Positions 7,273 to 17,774 of a DNA stretch of 64,000 nucleotides are shown piece by piece. The notes under the pieces were generated by a model. It saw only the letters and a program-made list of their open reading frames with translations, had not been told where the DNA came from and ran no database searches. How positions within the stretch are numbered: position 1 is the first letter of the stretch; each line of letters starts with the position of its first letter. This DNA is from Pseudomonas iridis. GTDB taxonomy: Bacteria; Pseudomonadota; Gammaproteobacteria; Pseudomonadales; Pseudomonadaceae. Position numbers and translations under genes: made by a program. The stretch lies in NCBI RefSeq assembly GCF_017980685.1, contig NZ_JACXXO010000006.1, positions 186,001-250,000 of the forward strand, written 5' to 3'.

Positions 7273-9627
7273 TCACCGACGCAGTAGCCGCAGTCCGTTG
7301 AATACGACCAGCAGGCTCGCTCCCATATCGGCGAAAACAGCCATCCACAACGTAGCGTGGCCGGACAATGCAAGCGCCAAAAATACAACTTTGATACCCA
7401 AGGCCAGTCCGATGTTTTGCTTCAAAACAGAGGCACATCGACGACTCAGGCTAATAAAATCAGCAATCTTGCGTGGGTCGTCATCCATGATGGCGACATC
7501 AGCCGTTTCAAGGGCTGTGGCAGTCCCTGCGGCCCCCATCGCAAAACCAATGTCGGCTTGCGCCAATGCTGGAGCATCGTTCACACCATCGCCCACCATG
7601 CCAACAGTACCAAAGCGGCGTTTGAGTTCAGCGACGGCGGCTTGTTTATCCTCCGGCATGAGGTTTCCGCGTGCATCCTGTATGCCGAGCTGAGCGGCGA
7701 TGGACTTGGCGGTTGCAGGGTTGTCACCCGTGAGCATCACCGGTACGACATTCAACGCTTTCAGAGCAGTTACGGCAGCAAAGCTTTCAGGCCTTACGGT
7801 GTCAGCCACAGCAAAAATCGCTACTGGACCGCTGGCCGCGCAGAGCACGATTACAGTTTTTCCTGCGTTTTCCAGTAGCGACAATCGGGCCTCAAGGGCC
7901 GGCGAGCATACGCCCAACTCTTCAACCAAGCGGTGGTTACCCAGGTGCCACGATTGACCGTCGATATTGCCTTTGACGCCACGACCGTTGAGTACGCCGA
8001 AGTCCTCAACCGGCAGAGTCGCCGCATCCGGTTGCTGTAATTTCCATCCGCTGACCAAGGCCTTCGCCACTGGGTGTGTACTGTGTTCGTCGAGGCTAGC
8101 TGCGATCTGCAAAGCCATCTCGATGGGCAGATCACCAAACGGCTCGTTATCGGTCAGTACCGGCTTGCCTTGGGTCAAGGTGCCGGTCTTGTCGAGCGCC
8201 ACAACCTTAAGTAGTCGGCCGCTTTCAAGGTATGCACCGCCTTTAATCAAAATGCCATGCTTGGCAGCCGCGGCTAGCCCACTGACGACGGTAATTGGCG
8301 TTGAAACCACCAAGGCACATGGGCAGGCGATCACTAACAGGACCAGGGCCTGATAAAGCCAATCGCCCCAGGTTCCACCGATCAGTACAGGGCCCAAGAC
8401 AGCGACCAAGAGGGCAAGAACCACTACAGCCGGGGTGTAATAACGTGCAAACTCATCTACAAATCGCTGAGTAGGGGCTCGTTGAGACTGCGCGTCTTGT
8501 ATGGCTGCCGCGATACGAGCAAGAGTACTTTCTCCTGCTACGGCCGTCACAGTCGCTTCAACCACGCCGTCGGTAACGATACTGCCAGCGTAAAGTGGGT
8601 CCCCGACCTGCTTATCAACAGGTAGGCTTTCGCCGGTAATTGGAGCTTGGTCCAGTGCGGCGCGACCTGAGTCTATGCGGGCATCCAAGGGTACTCGCGA
8701 ACCCGTGCGAACCCGAATACGACTACCAAGTAATACACTCGCCACCGGATGGTCTTTCCAGCCGCCATCAGTCATGACTTCAGCGGTTTCTGGCGCCAAC
8801 GCGGTCAGCGACTTGATCGCGTTCCGCGCGCGCTCCAGAGAAAGTGCTTCGATAGCCTCAGCAACGGCGAAAAGGAAAACCACCATCGCGGCTTCGGGCC
8901 ATTTACCGATGATGAGAGCACCAACGACAGCCAACGACATCAGAAAATAGATGTTCAGAGTGAGGTTCTTAACTGCAATCCAACCCTTTTTGAGGGTGGG
9001 CAAACCAGCGCTCAGAATGGAAAGAGCCGCAAGCACCATAACCGGCCAAGAACCTTCTTGTCCGGTTGTCCACGCGATGACTTCAGCGGCGATAGCAGCC
9101 AGGCCACTGATGGCCAGCAATCCTTTTAGTTTTGCGCTCAGGGCCGGGGGAACCGCCGATGGCGCGGCACCGGCTTCGATCAGGCTCGGCCCCATGTCCA
9201 ACGCGACTAATGCGGTGACGATTGGCTGCGGATCATCCAAGCGGTGATGCACGGTCAACTCACGATTCAGGAGGTTGAAGTCGAGCCGAACAATTCCGGC
9301 CATCGGCTCCAGTCGGTTGCGGATCAAGCGCTCCTCTGTAGGGCAATCCATTTTATCGATGCGGTAGCGAACTCTACTGGTCCCTTTCGGGGCAGGGCTA
9401 CTCTTAGTAATCGCAACACCATCAGTAGCTTGCGTGCCATGAGCACAGCACGCATCGGCATGATCGTGAGCATGCTCATGCTCATGCTCATGGTCGTGAC
9501 CATGTTCTTTGTGATGCTTGGGTTCAGCAGCATTAACAGACCCATGTTGATGGTCAGATCCGCAACACTCTTCTTTCTTCTGTACGTGAAGACGGAGGAC
9601 CGGCTTGAGCTTGTTTTCCTGGTTCAT
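7273..9627 (-). CDS. cadA: P1B-2 Zn/Cd/Pb-exporting ATPase, CadA
   Basis: 784 residues. The His- and Cys-rich N-terminal region (about 20-62, many HDHE repeats) is followed by an HMA-like domain with MDCPTEE near residue 93 in place of CxxC. The core has TGES at 331-334, the CPC metal motif at 435-437, D479 in DKTGTLTQG, a THP loop and GDGVNDAPAL. The last helix reads MADMGASLLVVFNGLRLL, typical of Zn2+/Cd2+/Pb2+ pumps. The ATG at 9627 is preferred because the earlier possible start at 9663 lies inside the promoter. A MerR-type promoter precedes it, but the divergent cadR gene usual in Pseudomonas is absent here. Confidence 0.95.
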   Translation of the reverse strand: MNQENKLKPVLRLHVQKKEECCGSDHQHGSVNAAEPKHHKEHGHDHEHEHEHAHDHADACCAHGTQATDGVAITKSSPAPKGTSRVRYRIDKMDCPTEERLIRNRLEPMAGIVRLDFNLLNRELTVHHRLDDPQPIVTALVALDMGPSLIEAGAAPSAVPPALSAKLKGLLAISGLAAIAAEVIAWTTGQEGSWPVMVLAALSILSAGLPTLKKGWIAVKNLTLNIYFLMSLAVVGALIIGKWPEAAMVVFLFAVAEAIEALSLERARNAIKSLTALAPETAEVMTDGGWKDHPVASVLLGSRIRVRTGSRVPLDARIDSGRAALDQAPITGESLPVDKQVGDPLYAGSIVTDGVVEATVTAVAGESTLARIAAAIQDAQSQRAPTQRFVDEFARYYTPAVVVLALLVAVLGPVLIGGTWGDWLYQALVLLVIACPCALVVSTPITVVSGLAAAAKHGILIKGGAYLESGRLLKVVALDKTGTLTQGKPVLTDNEPFGDLPIEMALQIAASLDEHSTHPVAKALVSGWKLQQPDAATLPVEDFGVLNGRGVKGNIDGQSWHLGNHRLVEELGVCSPALEARLSLLENAGKTVIVLCAASGPVAIFAVADTVRPESFAAVTALKALNVVPVMLTGDNPATAKSIAAQLGIQDARGNLMPEDKQAAVAELKRRFGTVGMVGDGVNDAPALAQADIGFAMGAAGTATALETADVAIMDDDPRKIADFISLSRRCASVLKQNIGLALGIKVVFLALALSGHATLWMAVFADMGASLLVVFNGLRLLRR

Positions 9628-9656
9628 GGTGCTTCTACCGCTTGGGATAATTTCAC

Positions 9657-9688
9657 CATTCAACAGCCTGTACCTACTACAGGGTCAA
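9657..9688 (-). promoter_or_regulatory. MerR/CadR-type promoter and operator of cadA
   Basis: On the minus strand TTGACC (9688-9683) is followed by a perfect dyad CCTGTA-N5-TACAGG (9683-9667) and a weak -10 (TGAATG, 9662-9657). The spacer is 20 bases, longer than the usual 17. A long spacer with a central dyad is the signature of promoters activated by MerR-family proteins such as CadR, PbrR and ZntR. The element fixes the cadA start downstream of it. Confidence 0.75.
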
Positions 9689-9988
9689 GCGCCCAATGAA
9701 GTTATTTGAAGCTGCTTTCGTGTGCGGATAGCTTGGTCCTCCATGGACATCACCTAATCCTCGGAAGGCAGAAGAGGGTTCAAAAACTTGATTTGAGGTC
9801 TCCTATTCGCCTATTTTTGGCTGCAATCTGTCCACAAACTCAGGTAAAAGATGAGATGTGGCCAGATAAAAATTGACTCAGATTTATAAACCAGCTCCGG
9901 TGTTATCACCTGACTTAGGCCTCTCGGCAGGCCGTTTATGCCCTGCATCCAATTGTAAGGGCCATTTGCACCGTCTACACTCCAGTCC
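9689..9988. other. Intergenic region between cadA and the cus operon
   Basis: No convincing gene is seen on either strand in these 300 bases. A cadR gene would be expected to start here and read rightward, but no MerR-like frame is present. The right part must hold the promoter of the cus operon; I do not see a clear CusR or CopR box in it. Confidence 0.6.
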
Positions 9989-10330
9989 ATGAAACGCTAT
10001 CTGCGGTTTTGCATCGTCTTCATGATTAGCTTGGCGCTTCCCCTCAGCGGGATGGCGGGCGTTCAGGCACCGACAGAACCATGCCCAATGAAGACGATGG
10101 GCATGGCGATAATGGACGACATGGGGATGGACTGCTGCAACGATATGAAAAGCCCTTCCGAGCACGGCAAACCTTGTAAGCCGGGCCAGGAATGCAAGAC
10201 AGGCGGCATGCTGCAAGTCTCGATCCTCAAGCCTCCTGTAACCGTATTCAGCCCCGTAGTGCTTTACTTCTTCAGCGATTCCCTACCCGTACAGACCCCG
10301 TCCGGGGTATGGCGACCGCCTCGCGTTTGA
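9989..10330 (+). CDS. Small exported metal-binding protein, CzcI-like
   Basis: 113 residues with a signal peptide (SLALPLSGMAG). The middle is rich in Met, Cys and acidic residues (MKTMGMAIMDDMGMDCC, then a CKPGQECKTG motif), and the protein ends WRPPRV. Short proteins of this plan precede czcCBA/cus-type operons in Pseudomonas and are annotated as CzcI-like. Methionine and cysteine richness suits Cu(I)/Ag(I). It starts the operon, with about 100 bases before cusC. Confidence 0.65.
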   Translation: MKRYLRFCIVFMISLALPLSGMAGVQAPTEPCPMKTMGMAIMDDMGMDCCNDMKSPSEHGKPCKPGQECKTGGMLQVSILKPPVTVFSPVVLYFFSDSLPVQTPSGVWRPPRV

Positions 10331-10429
10331 TTCCTGTCCCACATTGAGCCTCATTCCGCGTTAGCGGGATGGACTAGCTGCGCGCATGTCTTTTGACGCG
10401 TGCAGTGGATGATCACAGGAATCGTAAAC

Positions 10430-11686
10430 ATGAACTCCAAGTGCTATTGCACAGGCTGGTCCCTCGTGGCCGGTCTGGCGGCAAGCGTACTGGCATTGCC
10501 GAGCTTCGCTGCCGCATTGACACTCGATGAAGCGTTGCGGCTGGCCGAAAACAATGCACCGTCGCTGACCGCACAAGACGCCAAAATTCAAGCTGCCAGC
10601 AGCGCGGCTATTCCAGCCGGTGAACTACCTGACCCCAGGCTACTGTTGGGTGTGCAGAACTACCCCATTGGCGGTCCGGATCGCTGGAGCATCGATCAGG
10701 ACTTCATGACCATGCAAGTGGTCGGGGTCAGGCAAGAAATGCCCAACAGCGACAAGCGCAAAGCGCGCATAGAAGTGGCCGATGCGGCCATTGATCGCGC
10801 CGCTGCGGAGCGTCGAGTCGAACGTCTGAAAGTACGCCAGTCCACGGCGTTGGCCTGGATCAATAGCTACTCGGTTGAGCGCAAAGATGCGCTGTTCCAG
10901 GACTTCTACAAAGAAAACCGCCTGTTGACCGATACCGTCAGGGCCCAGATTGCCGGTGGCCGCGCTCAACCCGCCGATGCGGTGACGCCTAAGCAAGAAG
11001 CGGCTCAACTGGCGGAGCAACAGGACGATCTGATTCTCCAGAGAGCGCAGGCCCGAGCAGCCCTCAAACGCTGGATTGGCTCCGCCGCCAACGACAAGCC
11101 TGTGGGCAGCTTGCCGCATTGGCCCGTCGATACCTCCGGCTACGCCCATAAACTGCAACACCACCCCGAGTTGGCAGCGTTTGCGCCGATGACCCGCGAA
11201 GCGCAAGCCAAGGTTCGTGAAGCCGTGTCGGAGAAGCAGTCGGACTGGAGCTGGGAGCTGGATTATCAGCGTCGCGGCCGTGAGTTTGGCGATATGGTCA
11301 GCGTGCAATTTTCCTGGGAGCTGCCGCTGTTTCCTGACTCGCGCCAAAACCCCAAAATCGCAGCCAAACAGGCTGAACTCAGTCAGCTTGAGGCCGAGCG
11401 CGAAGCTCTGTCACGCGAGCACACTCAGCAACTAGAGAGCGAACTGGCCGACTATGAGCGCCTGAATCGTGCCGTGCGCCGAAACCAGGAAAGCCTGTTG
11501 CCGCTGGCCAAGGAAAAGGTCGAACTCAGCATGGCCAGTTATCGCTCGGGCAAAGGCGATTTAAACGCCGTTGTTGCTGCCCGACGTGAACTCATCGAGG
11601 CCCGCCTCAAACAGATCGACGTGGAAGAGCAGCGAGCGCTGACCAGTGCGCGGTTGTATTTTGCTTATGGGGAGTCCAGCCAATGA
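10430..11686 (+). CDS. cusC: Outer-membrane channel of the Cu/Ag efflux pump (TolC/CusC family)
   Basis: 418 residues from the ATG at 10430, which has an AGGA site; the upstream GTG at 10400 lacks one. A signal peptide ends near FAAA, then TLDEALRLAENNAPSL begins the first TolC repeat. Long coiled-coil helices follow (ARIEVADAAIDRAAAERRVERL; EREALSREHTQQLESELADYERL, each shortened here). The C-terminal part has the QARLYFAYG-like ending. It should form the outer-membrane exit duct. It overlaps cusB by ATGA, so translation is probably coupled. Confidence 0.85.
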   Translation: MNSKCYCTGWSLVAGLAASVLALPSFAAALTLDEALRLAENNAPSLTAQDAKIQAASSAAIPAGELPDPRLLLGVQNYPIGGPDRWSIDQDFMTMQVVGVRQEMPNSDKRKARIEVADAAIDRAAAERRVERLKVRQSTALAWINSYSVERKDALFQDFYKENRLLTDTVRAQIAGGRAQPADAVTPKQEAAQLAEQQDDLILQRAQARAALKRWIGSAANDKPVGSLPHWPVDTSGYAHKLQHHPELAAFAPMTREAQAKVREAVSEKQSDWSWELDYQRRGREFGDMVSVQFSWELPLFPDSRQNPKIAAKQAELSQLEAEREALSREHTQQLESELADYERLNRAVRRNQESLLPLAKEKVELSMASYRSGKGDLNAVVAARRELIEARLKQIDVEEQRALTSARLYFAYGESSQ

Positions 11687-13167
11687 GCCTTAAAAAAGGG
11701 AACGGGGCATTGCTGGTTGGCATCTCGCTGGCCTTAGGTGTTGCCGGTGGTTACTGGTTGGCGCATCAGCGTATGAGTGGACTACCAAATACCACACAAG
11801 AGCAGAGCCTCAATTCACCGGGCGAACGCAAAGCACTTTATTGGTACGACCCCATGTACCCGCAACAAAAGTTCGATAAGCCGGGTAAGTCTCCCTTCAT
11901 GGACATGCAACTGGTCCCGCAGTACACCAGCAGCGCAGGGGACCGAGCGACCGTCAGTATCGATCCAAGTCTGACCCAAAATCTCGGCCTGCGTTTTGCG
12001 ACAGTCAGCCGTGCGATCTTTGATTCCAGCCTCGACGTGACAGGTGTGTTGGGATTCAACGAACGTGATGTCGCTGTGATTCAGGCGCGCACCCCTGGCT
12101 TTGTGGAGCGGGTCTATGCCCATGCTCCCGGCGATGTACTCAAAGCCAACGCGGCGCTGGCGGATGTTCTGGTGCCTGAGTGGGCCGCTGCCCAGACAGA
12201 GTTCCTTGCCCTGAAACGCAACGGGGATGCTGCCCTGTTGGATGCGGCCCGACAACGACTGCGGCTCACAGGGATGCCGGCAGCACTGATTACCGATGTA
12301 GAGCGTGGCGGTAAGGTTCAGCCCTACCTGACGCTGACCAGCCCCATTGCCGGTGTACTGCAAGAATTGAACGTACGTGCGGGAATGACCGTGGCGACTG
12401 GCGATACTCTGGCACGCGTCAATGGCTTGAGCAGTGTCTGGCTAGCCGTGGCCGTTCCAGAATCGGATGCCGGATCAATCACCGTGGGGCAGGCGGTCGA
12501 AGCGCGCCTGCCAGCTTTCCCAGGGACAATACTCAACGGCAGGGTCAGCGCGATTTTGCCCGAGACCAATCCGGACAGCCGCACTCTTCGCGTACGTGTC
12601 GAGTTACCCAATCCGGACGGACGCCTCAGACCGGGTTTGACAGCGCAGGTACACCTGAATCGTTCGACCGAGCAAAGTGTGTTGTGGGTGCCGAGCGAAG
12701 CGGTGATTCGCACGGGCCGACGTGCCTTGGTGATGCTCGCCGCAGACGCCGGCCGCTACCGTCCCGTGGCGGTGCAACTCGGGCAGGAAAGCGATGGCAA
12801 GACGGCGATATTGAAAGGTCTGGAAGAAGGCCAGAAAGTGGTTACCTCTGGCCAGTTCCTGCTCGACTCGGAGGCCAGTCTTAAGGGCATCGTTGCAAGC
12901 TCGGAGGAAGAGTCACCACCCAGCGCAGCAGCCTCCAGCTTTCATGAAGCGGATGGGCAGATCGTTGAGATCAACGACAAAGAAGTCACGCTCGCCCATG
13001 GTCCTTTCAAAACGCTGGGTATGCCTGGCATGACGATGACGTTCCCACTCGCCAACCCGGCGCTGATGCAGGGCTTCAAAACGGGTGACAAGGTTCGGGT
13101 TGCGGTGAGTCAGACCGACGATGGCCTGCGTGTTGAGCGCCTGGAAAAATCGGGGAGCCAGCCATGA
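11683..13167 (+). CDS. cusB: Membrane-fusion protein CusB/SilB with fused CusF-like domain
   Basis: 494 residues. A single N-terminal anchor (about 8-27) is followed by a heavy-metal-binding segment ([20 protein letters not shown], about 52-75), then barrel-sandwich and beta-barrel domains. After an acidic/serine linker, the last 75 residues or so form a CusF-like domain with [18 protein letters not shown]. The CusF Trp that caps Cu(I) is missing in this copy. It links cusC and cusA in the periplasm and hands metal to cusA. Start and stop both overlap neighbours by 4 bases. Confidence 0.92.
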   Translation: MSLKKGNGALLVGISLALGVAGGYWLAHQRMSGLPNTTQEQSLNSPGERKALYWYDPMYPQQKFDKPGKSPFMDMQLVPQYTSSAGDRATVSIDPSLTQNLGLRFATVSRAIFDSSLDVTGVLGFNERDVAVIQARTPGFVERVYAHAPGDVLKANAALADVLVPEWAAAQTEFLALKRNGDAALLDAARQRLRLTGMPAALITDVERGGKVQPYLTLTSPIAGVLQELNVRAGMTVATGDTLARVNGLSSVWLAVAVPESDAGSITVGQAVEARLPAFPGTILNGRVSAILPETNPDSRTLRVRVELPNPDGRLRPGLTAQVHLNRSTEQSVLWVPSEAVIRTGRRALVMLAADAGRYRPVAVQLGQESDGKTAILKGLEEGQKVVTSGQFLLDSEASLKGIVASSEEESPPSAAASSFHEADGQIVEINDKEVTLAHGPFKTLGMPGMTMTFPLANPALMQGFKTGDKVRVAVSQTDDGLRVERLEKSGSQP

Positions 13168-16100
13168 TCGCTGCCCTGATTCGTTGGTCAGTGGCCAACC
13201 GATTCCTGGTGCTACTGGCGACGCTGTTTGTCACGGCGTGGGGCATTTGGTCGGTGCAGAGCACGCCCATCGATGCACTGCCAGATCTCTCGGATGTTCA
13301 GGTGATCATCCGCACCCCTTTTCCGGGACAAGCGCCGCAGATTGTCGAGAACCAGGTGACCTATCCGTTGGCCACCACCATGCTCTCGGTGCCGGGTGCC
13401 AAGACGGTGCGTGGCTATTCCTTCTTCGGTGACAGCTTCGTTTACGTGCTGTTCGAAGACGGCACTGACTTGTACTGGGCGCGCTCGCGGGTGTTGGAGT
13501 ATCTGAGCCAAATACAAAGTCGGTTGCCGGCCAGCGCCAAGCCGGCGTTGGGACCGGATGCGACGGGGGTGGGCTGGATCTATCAGTACGCACTGGTGGA
13601 TCGCAGTGGAGGACACGATCTGGCGCAGCTACGCGCACTTCAGGACTGGTTCCTCAAGTTCGAACTCAAGACCCTGCCCAACGTTGCAGAAGTAGCCACC
13701 GTGGGTGGCATGGTCAAGCAGTACCAGGTCCAGCTTGATCCGCTCAAACTGGCCAGCCTCGGTATTACTCAGGCTGAGGTGACCGAAGCCATCGGCAAGG
13801 CCAACCAGGAAACCGGTGGCGCGGTGCTGGAGATGGCAGAGACCGAGTTCATCGTGCGTGCTTCCGGCTACCTGAAGACGCTCAATGACTTTCGGGCGAT
13901 CCCGCTCAAGCTGGCTTCGGGAGGAGTGCCAGTAACCCTTGGCGATGTCGCCACGATCCAGTTGGGACCGGAAATGCGGCGTGGCATTACTGAACTCGAC
14001 GGCGAAGGCGAGACCGTCGGCGGCGTGGTGATTTTGCGCAGCGGCAAGAATGCTCGCGAGACCATTGCCGCGGTCAAGACCAAACTCGACGAACTGAAAA
14101 GCAGTCTGCCGGCCGGGGTGGATATCGTCACCACCTACGACCGCAGTAAGCTGATCGACCGCGCCGTGGAAAACCTCAGCCACAAGCTCATCGAAGAGTT
14201 CATCGTTGTCGCGTTGGTGTGTGGGATCTTCCTCTGGCACCTGCGCTCATCTCTGGTGGCGATCATTTCGCTGCCGGTGGGGGTGCTGATTGCCTTCATC
14301 GTCATGCGCTACCAGGGCATCAACGCCAACATCATGTCCTTGGGCGGGATAGCCATCGCCATCGGCGCCATGGTCGATGCCGCCGTGGTGATGATCGAGA
14401 ACGCCCACAAGAAGATCGAGGCATGGCACGCGGCCAATCCGGGGGAAGAACTGAAGGGTGAACGTCATTGGCATGTAATGACCGAAGCGGCGGCAGAGGT
14501 AGGCCCGGCGCTGTTCTTCTGTTTGTTGATCATCACTCTGTCTTTCATTCCGGTGTTCACCCTGGAAGCTCAGGAAGGACGGCTGTTCGGTCCTTTGGCT
14601 TTCACCAAGACCTACGCCATGGCCGCAGCGGCGGGATTGTCAGTGACCTTGGTGCCGGTGCTGATGGGCTACTGGATTCGTGGACGAATTCCCAGTGAAC
14701 ATCAGAACCCGTTGAACCGGTGGTTGATTCGGATCTATCAGCCAGCCCTGGACGCAGTCTTGCGTCGACCAAAGATCACGCTGCTGGTGGCACTATTGGT
14801 TTTTGTCAGTGCGCTATGGCCAATGTCTCGCTTGGGTGGCGAGTTTCTCCCCCCGTTGGACGAGGGCGACCTGCTCTATATGCCTTCAGCTCTGCCGGGA
14901 TTGTCAGCGCAGAAAGCGGCACAACTGCTGCAACAGACTGACCGTCTGATCAAGACCGTGCCTGAAGTCGAACACGTCTTCGGTAAGGCGGGGCGCGCTG
15001 AAACCGCCACCGACCCCGCACCGCTGGAGATGTTCGAAACCACGATCCAGTTCAAGCCGCACGAGCAATGGCGTCCAGGCATGACCCAGGAAAAGTTGGT
15101 GGAAGAACTGGATCGAGTGGTACGAGTCCCTGGGCTGACGAATATCTGGATACCACCGATTCGTAACCGTATCGACATGCTGGCTACGGGGATCAAGAGT
15201 CCCATCGGAGTGAAAGTTGCCGGCACCAACCTGACGGAGATCGATGCCGCGACTCAGGCGGTTGAGCGAGTGGCCAAGGACGTGCCCGGCGTCAGTTCGG
15301 CTCTGGCCGAGCGTCTGACCGGTGGTCGCTATATCGATGTGGATATCGACCGCAAAGCCGCCGCCCGCTACGGACTGAATATCGCCGATGTGCAGTCCAT
15401 CGTGGCCGGCGCTATCGGCGGTGAAAACGTCGGCGAGACCATTGAAGGGCTCGCACGCTTCCCGATCAACGTGCGCTATCCACGGGAGTGGCGTGACTCG
15501 CTCGGCGCCCTGGAGCAATTGCCGATCTATACCCCGCTAGGTAGCCAGATCACCCTCGGCACAGTGGCGAAGGTCAAAGTCACGGACGGTCCACCGATGC
15601 TCAAGAGCGAGAACGCACGACCTTCGGGCTGGGTGTACGTCGATGTGCGGGGGAGGGACATTGCGTCGGTGGTCGCTGATCTACGACGGGTCGTCAATGA
15701 GCAGGTCAAGTTGCAGCCCGGCATGAGCCTGAGCTACTCAGGGCAGTTCGAGTTTCTCGAAAGGGCCAACGCACGACTCAAACTGGTGGTGCCTGCCACG
15801 CTGTTGATCATCTTCGTGCTGCTCTACCTGACTTTTGCCCGCTTCGATGAGGCCTTGCTGATCATGGCCACTCTGCCATTCGCTCTCACGGGCGGGGCAT
15901 GGTTCCTCTATCTGTTGGGGTTCAACCTGTCAGTCGCCACCGGGGTCGGCTTTATCGCCTTGGCCGGTGTTTCCGCCGAGTTTGGCGTGATCATGTTGCT
16001 CTACCTGAAGAACGCCTGGGCCGAACGTGAAGACCTCGGCGACAGCACTGAGCTCGGTCTGGTTGCGGCGATTCGTGAAGGCGCCGTGCAGCGTGTTCGA

Positions 16101-16322
16101 CCCAAGGCCATGACCGTGGCCGTCATCATTGCCGGCTTGTTACCCATCTTGCTGGGCAGCGGGACCGGCAGCGAGGTGATGAGCCGCATTGCTGCGCCCA
16201 TGGTAGGCGGCATGGTCACGGCACCCTTGCTTTCCCTGTTTGTCATTCCGGCAGCCTATCGCCTGATGCGTCGCCGGCACCTCTCCGTTGAAACCGTCAA
16301 ACCTGAAGGAAGTGTCGTATGA
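13164..16322 (+). CDS. cusA: RND inner-membrane Cu(I)/Ag(I) efflux transporter CusA/SilA
   Basis: 1052 residues, full length for the heavy-metal RND family, with twelve membrane segments and two large periplasmic loops. The TM4 signature [20 protein letters not shown] followed by VMIENAHKK is the one seen in monovalent-metal (HME4) pumps rather than divalent CzcA pumps, and includes the proton-relay Asp. Proton-driven export of Cu+ and Ag+ from periplasm and cytoplasm is inferred. It overlaps cusB and cusF by 4 bases each. Confidence 0.95.
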   Translation: MIAALIRWSVANRFLVLLATLFVTAWGIWSVQSTPIDALPDLSDVQVIIRTPFPGQAPQIVENQVTYPLATTMLSVPGAKTVRGYSFFGDSFVYVLFEDGTDLYWARSRVLEYLSQIQSRLPASAKPALGPDATGVGWIYQYALVDRSGGHDLAQLRALQDWFLKFELKTLPNVAEVATVGGMVKQYQVQLDPLKLASLGITQAEVTEAIGKANQETGGAVLEMAETEFIVRASGYLKTLNDFRAIPLKLASGGVPVTLGDVATIQLGPEMRRGITELDGEGETVGGVVILRSGKNARETIAAVKTKLDELKSSLPAGVDIVTTYDRSKLIDRAVENLSHKLIEEFIVVALVCGIFLWHLRSSLVAIISLPVGVLIAFIVMRYQGINANIMSLGGIAIAIGAMVDAAVVMIENAHKKIEAWHAANPGEELKGERHWHVMTEAAAEVGPALFFCLLIITLSFIPVFTLEAQEGRLFGPLAFTKTYAMAAAAGLSVTLVPVLMGYWIRGRIPSEHQNPLNRWLIRIYQPALDAVLRRPKITLLVALLVFVSALWPMSRLGGEFLPPLDEGDLLYMPSALPGLSAQKAAQLLQQTDRLIKTVPEVEHVFGKAGRAETATDPAPLEMFETTIQFKPHEQWRPGMTQEKLVEELDRVVRVPGLTNIWIPPIRNRIDMLATGIKSPIGVKVAGTNLTEIDAATQAVERVAKDVPGVSSALAERLTGGRYIDVDIDRKAAARYGLNIADVQSIVAGAIGGENVGETIEGLARFPINVRYPREWRDSLGALEQLPIYTPLGSQITLGTVAKVKVTDGPPMLKSENARPSGWVYVDVRGRDIASVVADLRRVVNEQVKLQPGMSLSYSGQFEFLERANARLKLVVPATLLIIFVLLYLTFARFDEALLIMATLPFALTGGAWFLYLLGFNLSVATGVGFIALAGVSAEFGVIMLLYLKNAWAEREDLGDSTELGLVAAIREGAVQRVRPKAMTVAVIIAGLLPILLGSGTGSEVMSRIAAPMVGGMVTAPLLSLFVIPAAYRLMRRRHLSVETVKPEGSVV

Positions 16323-16669
16323 AACTGACCCTGATTGCAGTTGCCAGCACCGTAGTAGCGTTGTCTTTTTCTGCCCTGGCAGAGGACATGCCGGGTATGA
16401 AGATGGACGGTATGGAGAGCAAGCAGATGACTGAGGAAACAAAGCAGGCTCCAGTCGCGAATGCCGATGGAACGATCAAGGCTATCGATACTGTGAAGCA
16501 TACGGTGACTATCTCTCACGGCGCTGTGCCTGCCGTGCGATGGCCGCCGATGACCATGGTCTTTTCCGTAACGCAAGATAAGTTGACAGGGCTGACGGCC
16601 GGAGACCGTGTATCTTTTTCCTTCCTGATAGAGGGTGGTAGAGCTACGATTGTGTCCATTCAAAAGTGA
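16319..16669 (+). CDS. cusF: Periplasmic copper chaperone CusF
   Basis: 116 residues with a signal peptide (ALSFSALAE), a Met-rich linker ([14 protein letters not shown]) and a CusF OB-fold. The Cu(I)/Ag(I) site is visible as H...W..M.M in [17 protein letters not shown]. It should bind Cu+ or Ag+ in the periplasm and deliver it to cusB. It is the last gene of the operon, coupled to cusA by ATGA overlap. It keeps the Trp that the cusB-fused domain lacks. Confidence 0.92.
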   Translation: MKLTLIAVASTVVALSFSALAEDMPGMKMDGMESKQMTEETKQAPVANADGTIKAIDTVKHTVTISHGAVPAVRWPPMTMVFSVTQDKLTGLTAGDRVSFSFLIEGGRATIVSIQK

Positions 16670-17078
16670 AACAGCGGTGGTGAAAGTGGCCGGCGCGCTT
16701 GTCGAGCCGACCATTATCACTAAATCTGCAGGTCAGAAAAATGTACGCCTCGTTTTGAGTCGCGAGCAGTCGAGATGCGACGAAGTTGAGGCCGGTCTCT
16801 GTTGGGCTTCTTTTCCTTCCCTTTGGCGAATATCTTTCTGACCAGACCAATGGCTGCCGTTGACCCATTTCCGTCCGATGTGGTGCTCGAACGTGAAACA
16901 GCGGGCGTGTAGTCGAGCTTTTAGCTGACATCTTTGCCGATGCGCCGGAGAGTGCAGCCGCTCGTCGCAATAACCGGCAGGAATGGCCTCTATGCACGGT
17001 TATCCAGTGACTGGATCTGCTCTGCGCGCGAGCATAATGATGCGTCTTCTCTAATTACGAAATGAGAACCGGACGATC
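16670..17078. other. Gene-free spacer after the cus operon
   Basis: About 400 bases with no frame I can support on either strand. The right end must contain the promoter of the antitoxin-like gene at 17079. No terminator hairpin with a T-run is obvious after cusF. Confidence 0.55.
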
Positions 17079-17732
17079 ATGAGTGGGAGCGAGCGCTGGA
17101 TAGTCAAATGCCAGGATACTGAGGATGGTAGCGGTGATGTCATCGTTGATTTACCCCCAGAACTGCTTGCCAAAATGGGAGTAGGTGTGGGGGACGATCT
17201 GACGATTACGGTAGCGGACGGCGCAATAGTGCTGAAGCCTACGCATGGAACAACATCAGTGCAGCCCGTGTTTGCTGGAGTCCTGCTTGATGAAGCTTAT
17301 CATGCCTACCGCATCCGGCTGGAGGCGTCTCTTAATATCCCCTCAAACGCCTCTGACCAGGACATTCACGACATTATCGTAGCTGGCTTCTCGGCCAGCC
17401 TGATCCAGTCGCTTTGCGACGTTGGAACTATAAGTCCGGAAGAACGCGACAGAATTATTCCACTCAAAATGCTCAAAACAAAATTGGTCAGCAATCAGCT
17501 TTTAACGGTGGATGAGAGTGATCGCCTGTTCCGCTTTGCACATATTACCGCCATGGCCGATGTGATCTTCGGGGACGCAGAGAAGGCCAAACAATGGCTT
17601 TCCAAACCGAAATCCCGGTTTTCGGGTAAAAGTCCAACAGCGATGCTCACTACAACTCACGGCACACATCGGGTCGAACAAATGCTGATTGAGGTAAATG
17701 AGGGCATGTCATTTCGATCTAACCGCAGCTAA
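17079..17732 (+). CDS. AbrB-type DNA-binding domain fused to a ParS/MbcA antitoxin domain
   Basis: 217 residues. Residues about 6-55 (VIVDLPPELLAKMGVGVGDDL...VLKP) form a MazE/SpoVT-AbrB swapped-hairpin domain. Residues about 120-210 carry the DUF2384 toxin-binding region of Xre/MbcA/ParS antitoxins, with IFGDAEKAKQWLSKP, FSGKSPTAML and a final VEQMLIEVNEG. Such antitoxins normally have an Xre helix-turn-helix and pair with a RES-domain toxin that modifies NAD. Here AbrB replaces Xre, and no toxin gene is found within 700 bases on either side. It may be an orphan antitoxin or act on a toxin elsewhere. Confidence 0.8.
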   Translation: MSGSERWIVKCQDTEDGSGDVIVDLPPELLAKMGVGVGDDLTITVADGAIVLKPTHGTTSVQPVFAGVLLDEAYHAYRIRLEASLNIPSNASDQDIHDIIVAGFSASLIQSLCDVGTISPEERDRIIPLKMLKTKLVSNQLLTVDESDRLFRFAHITAMADVIFGDAEKAKQWLSKPKSRFSGKSPTAMLTTTHGTHRVEQMLIEVNEGMSFRSNRS

Positions 17733-17774
17733 GTAGAACCATCACAATTGGGTACGCGCCCCCAAGGGCATTTT

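Noticed and set aside
9628..9663. Upstream start of cadA at 9663
   Set aside because: It lies in the -10 region of the MerR-type promoter, so it would not be in the mRNA.
16644..16997. 117-codon minus-strand frame after cusF
   Set aside because: No recognisable motif and poor coding character.
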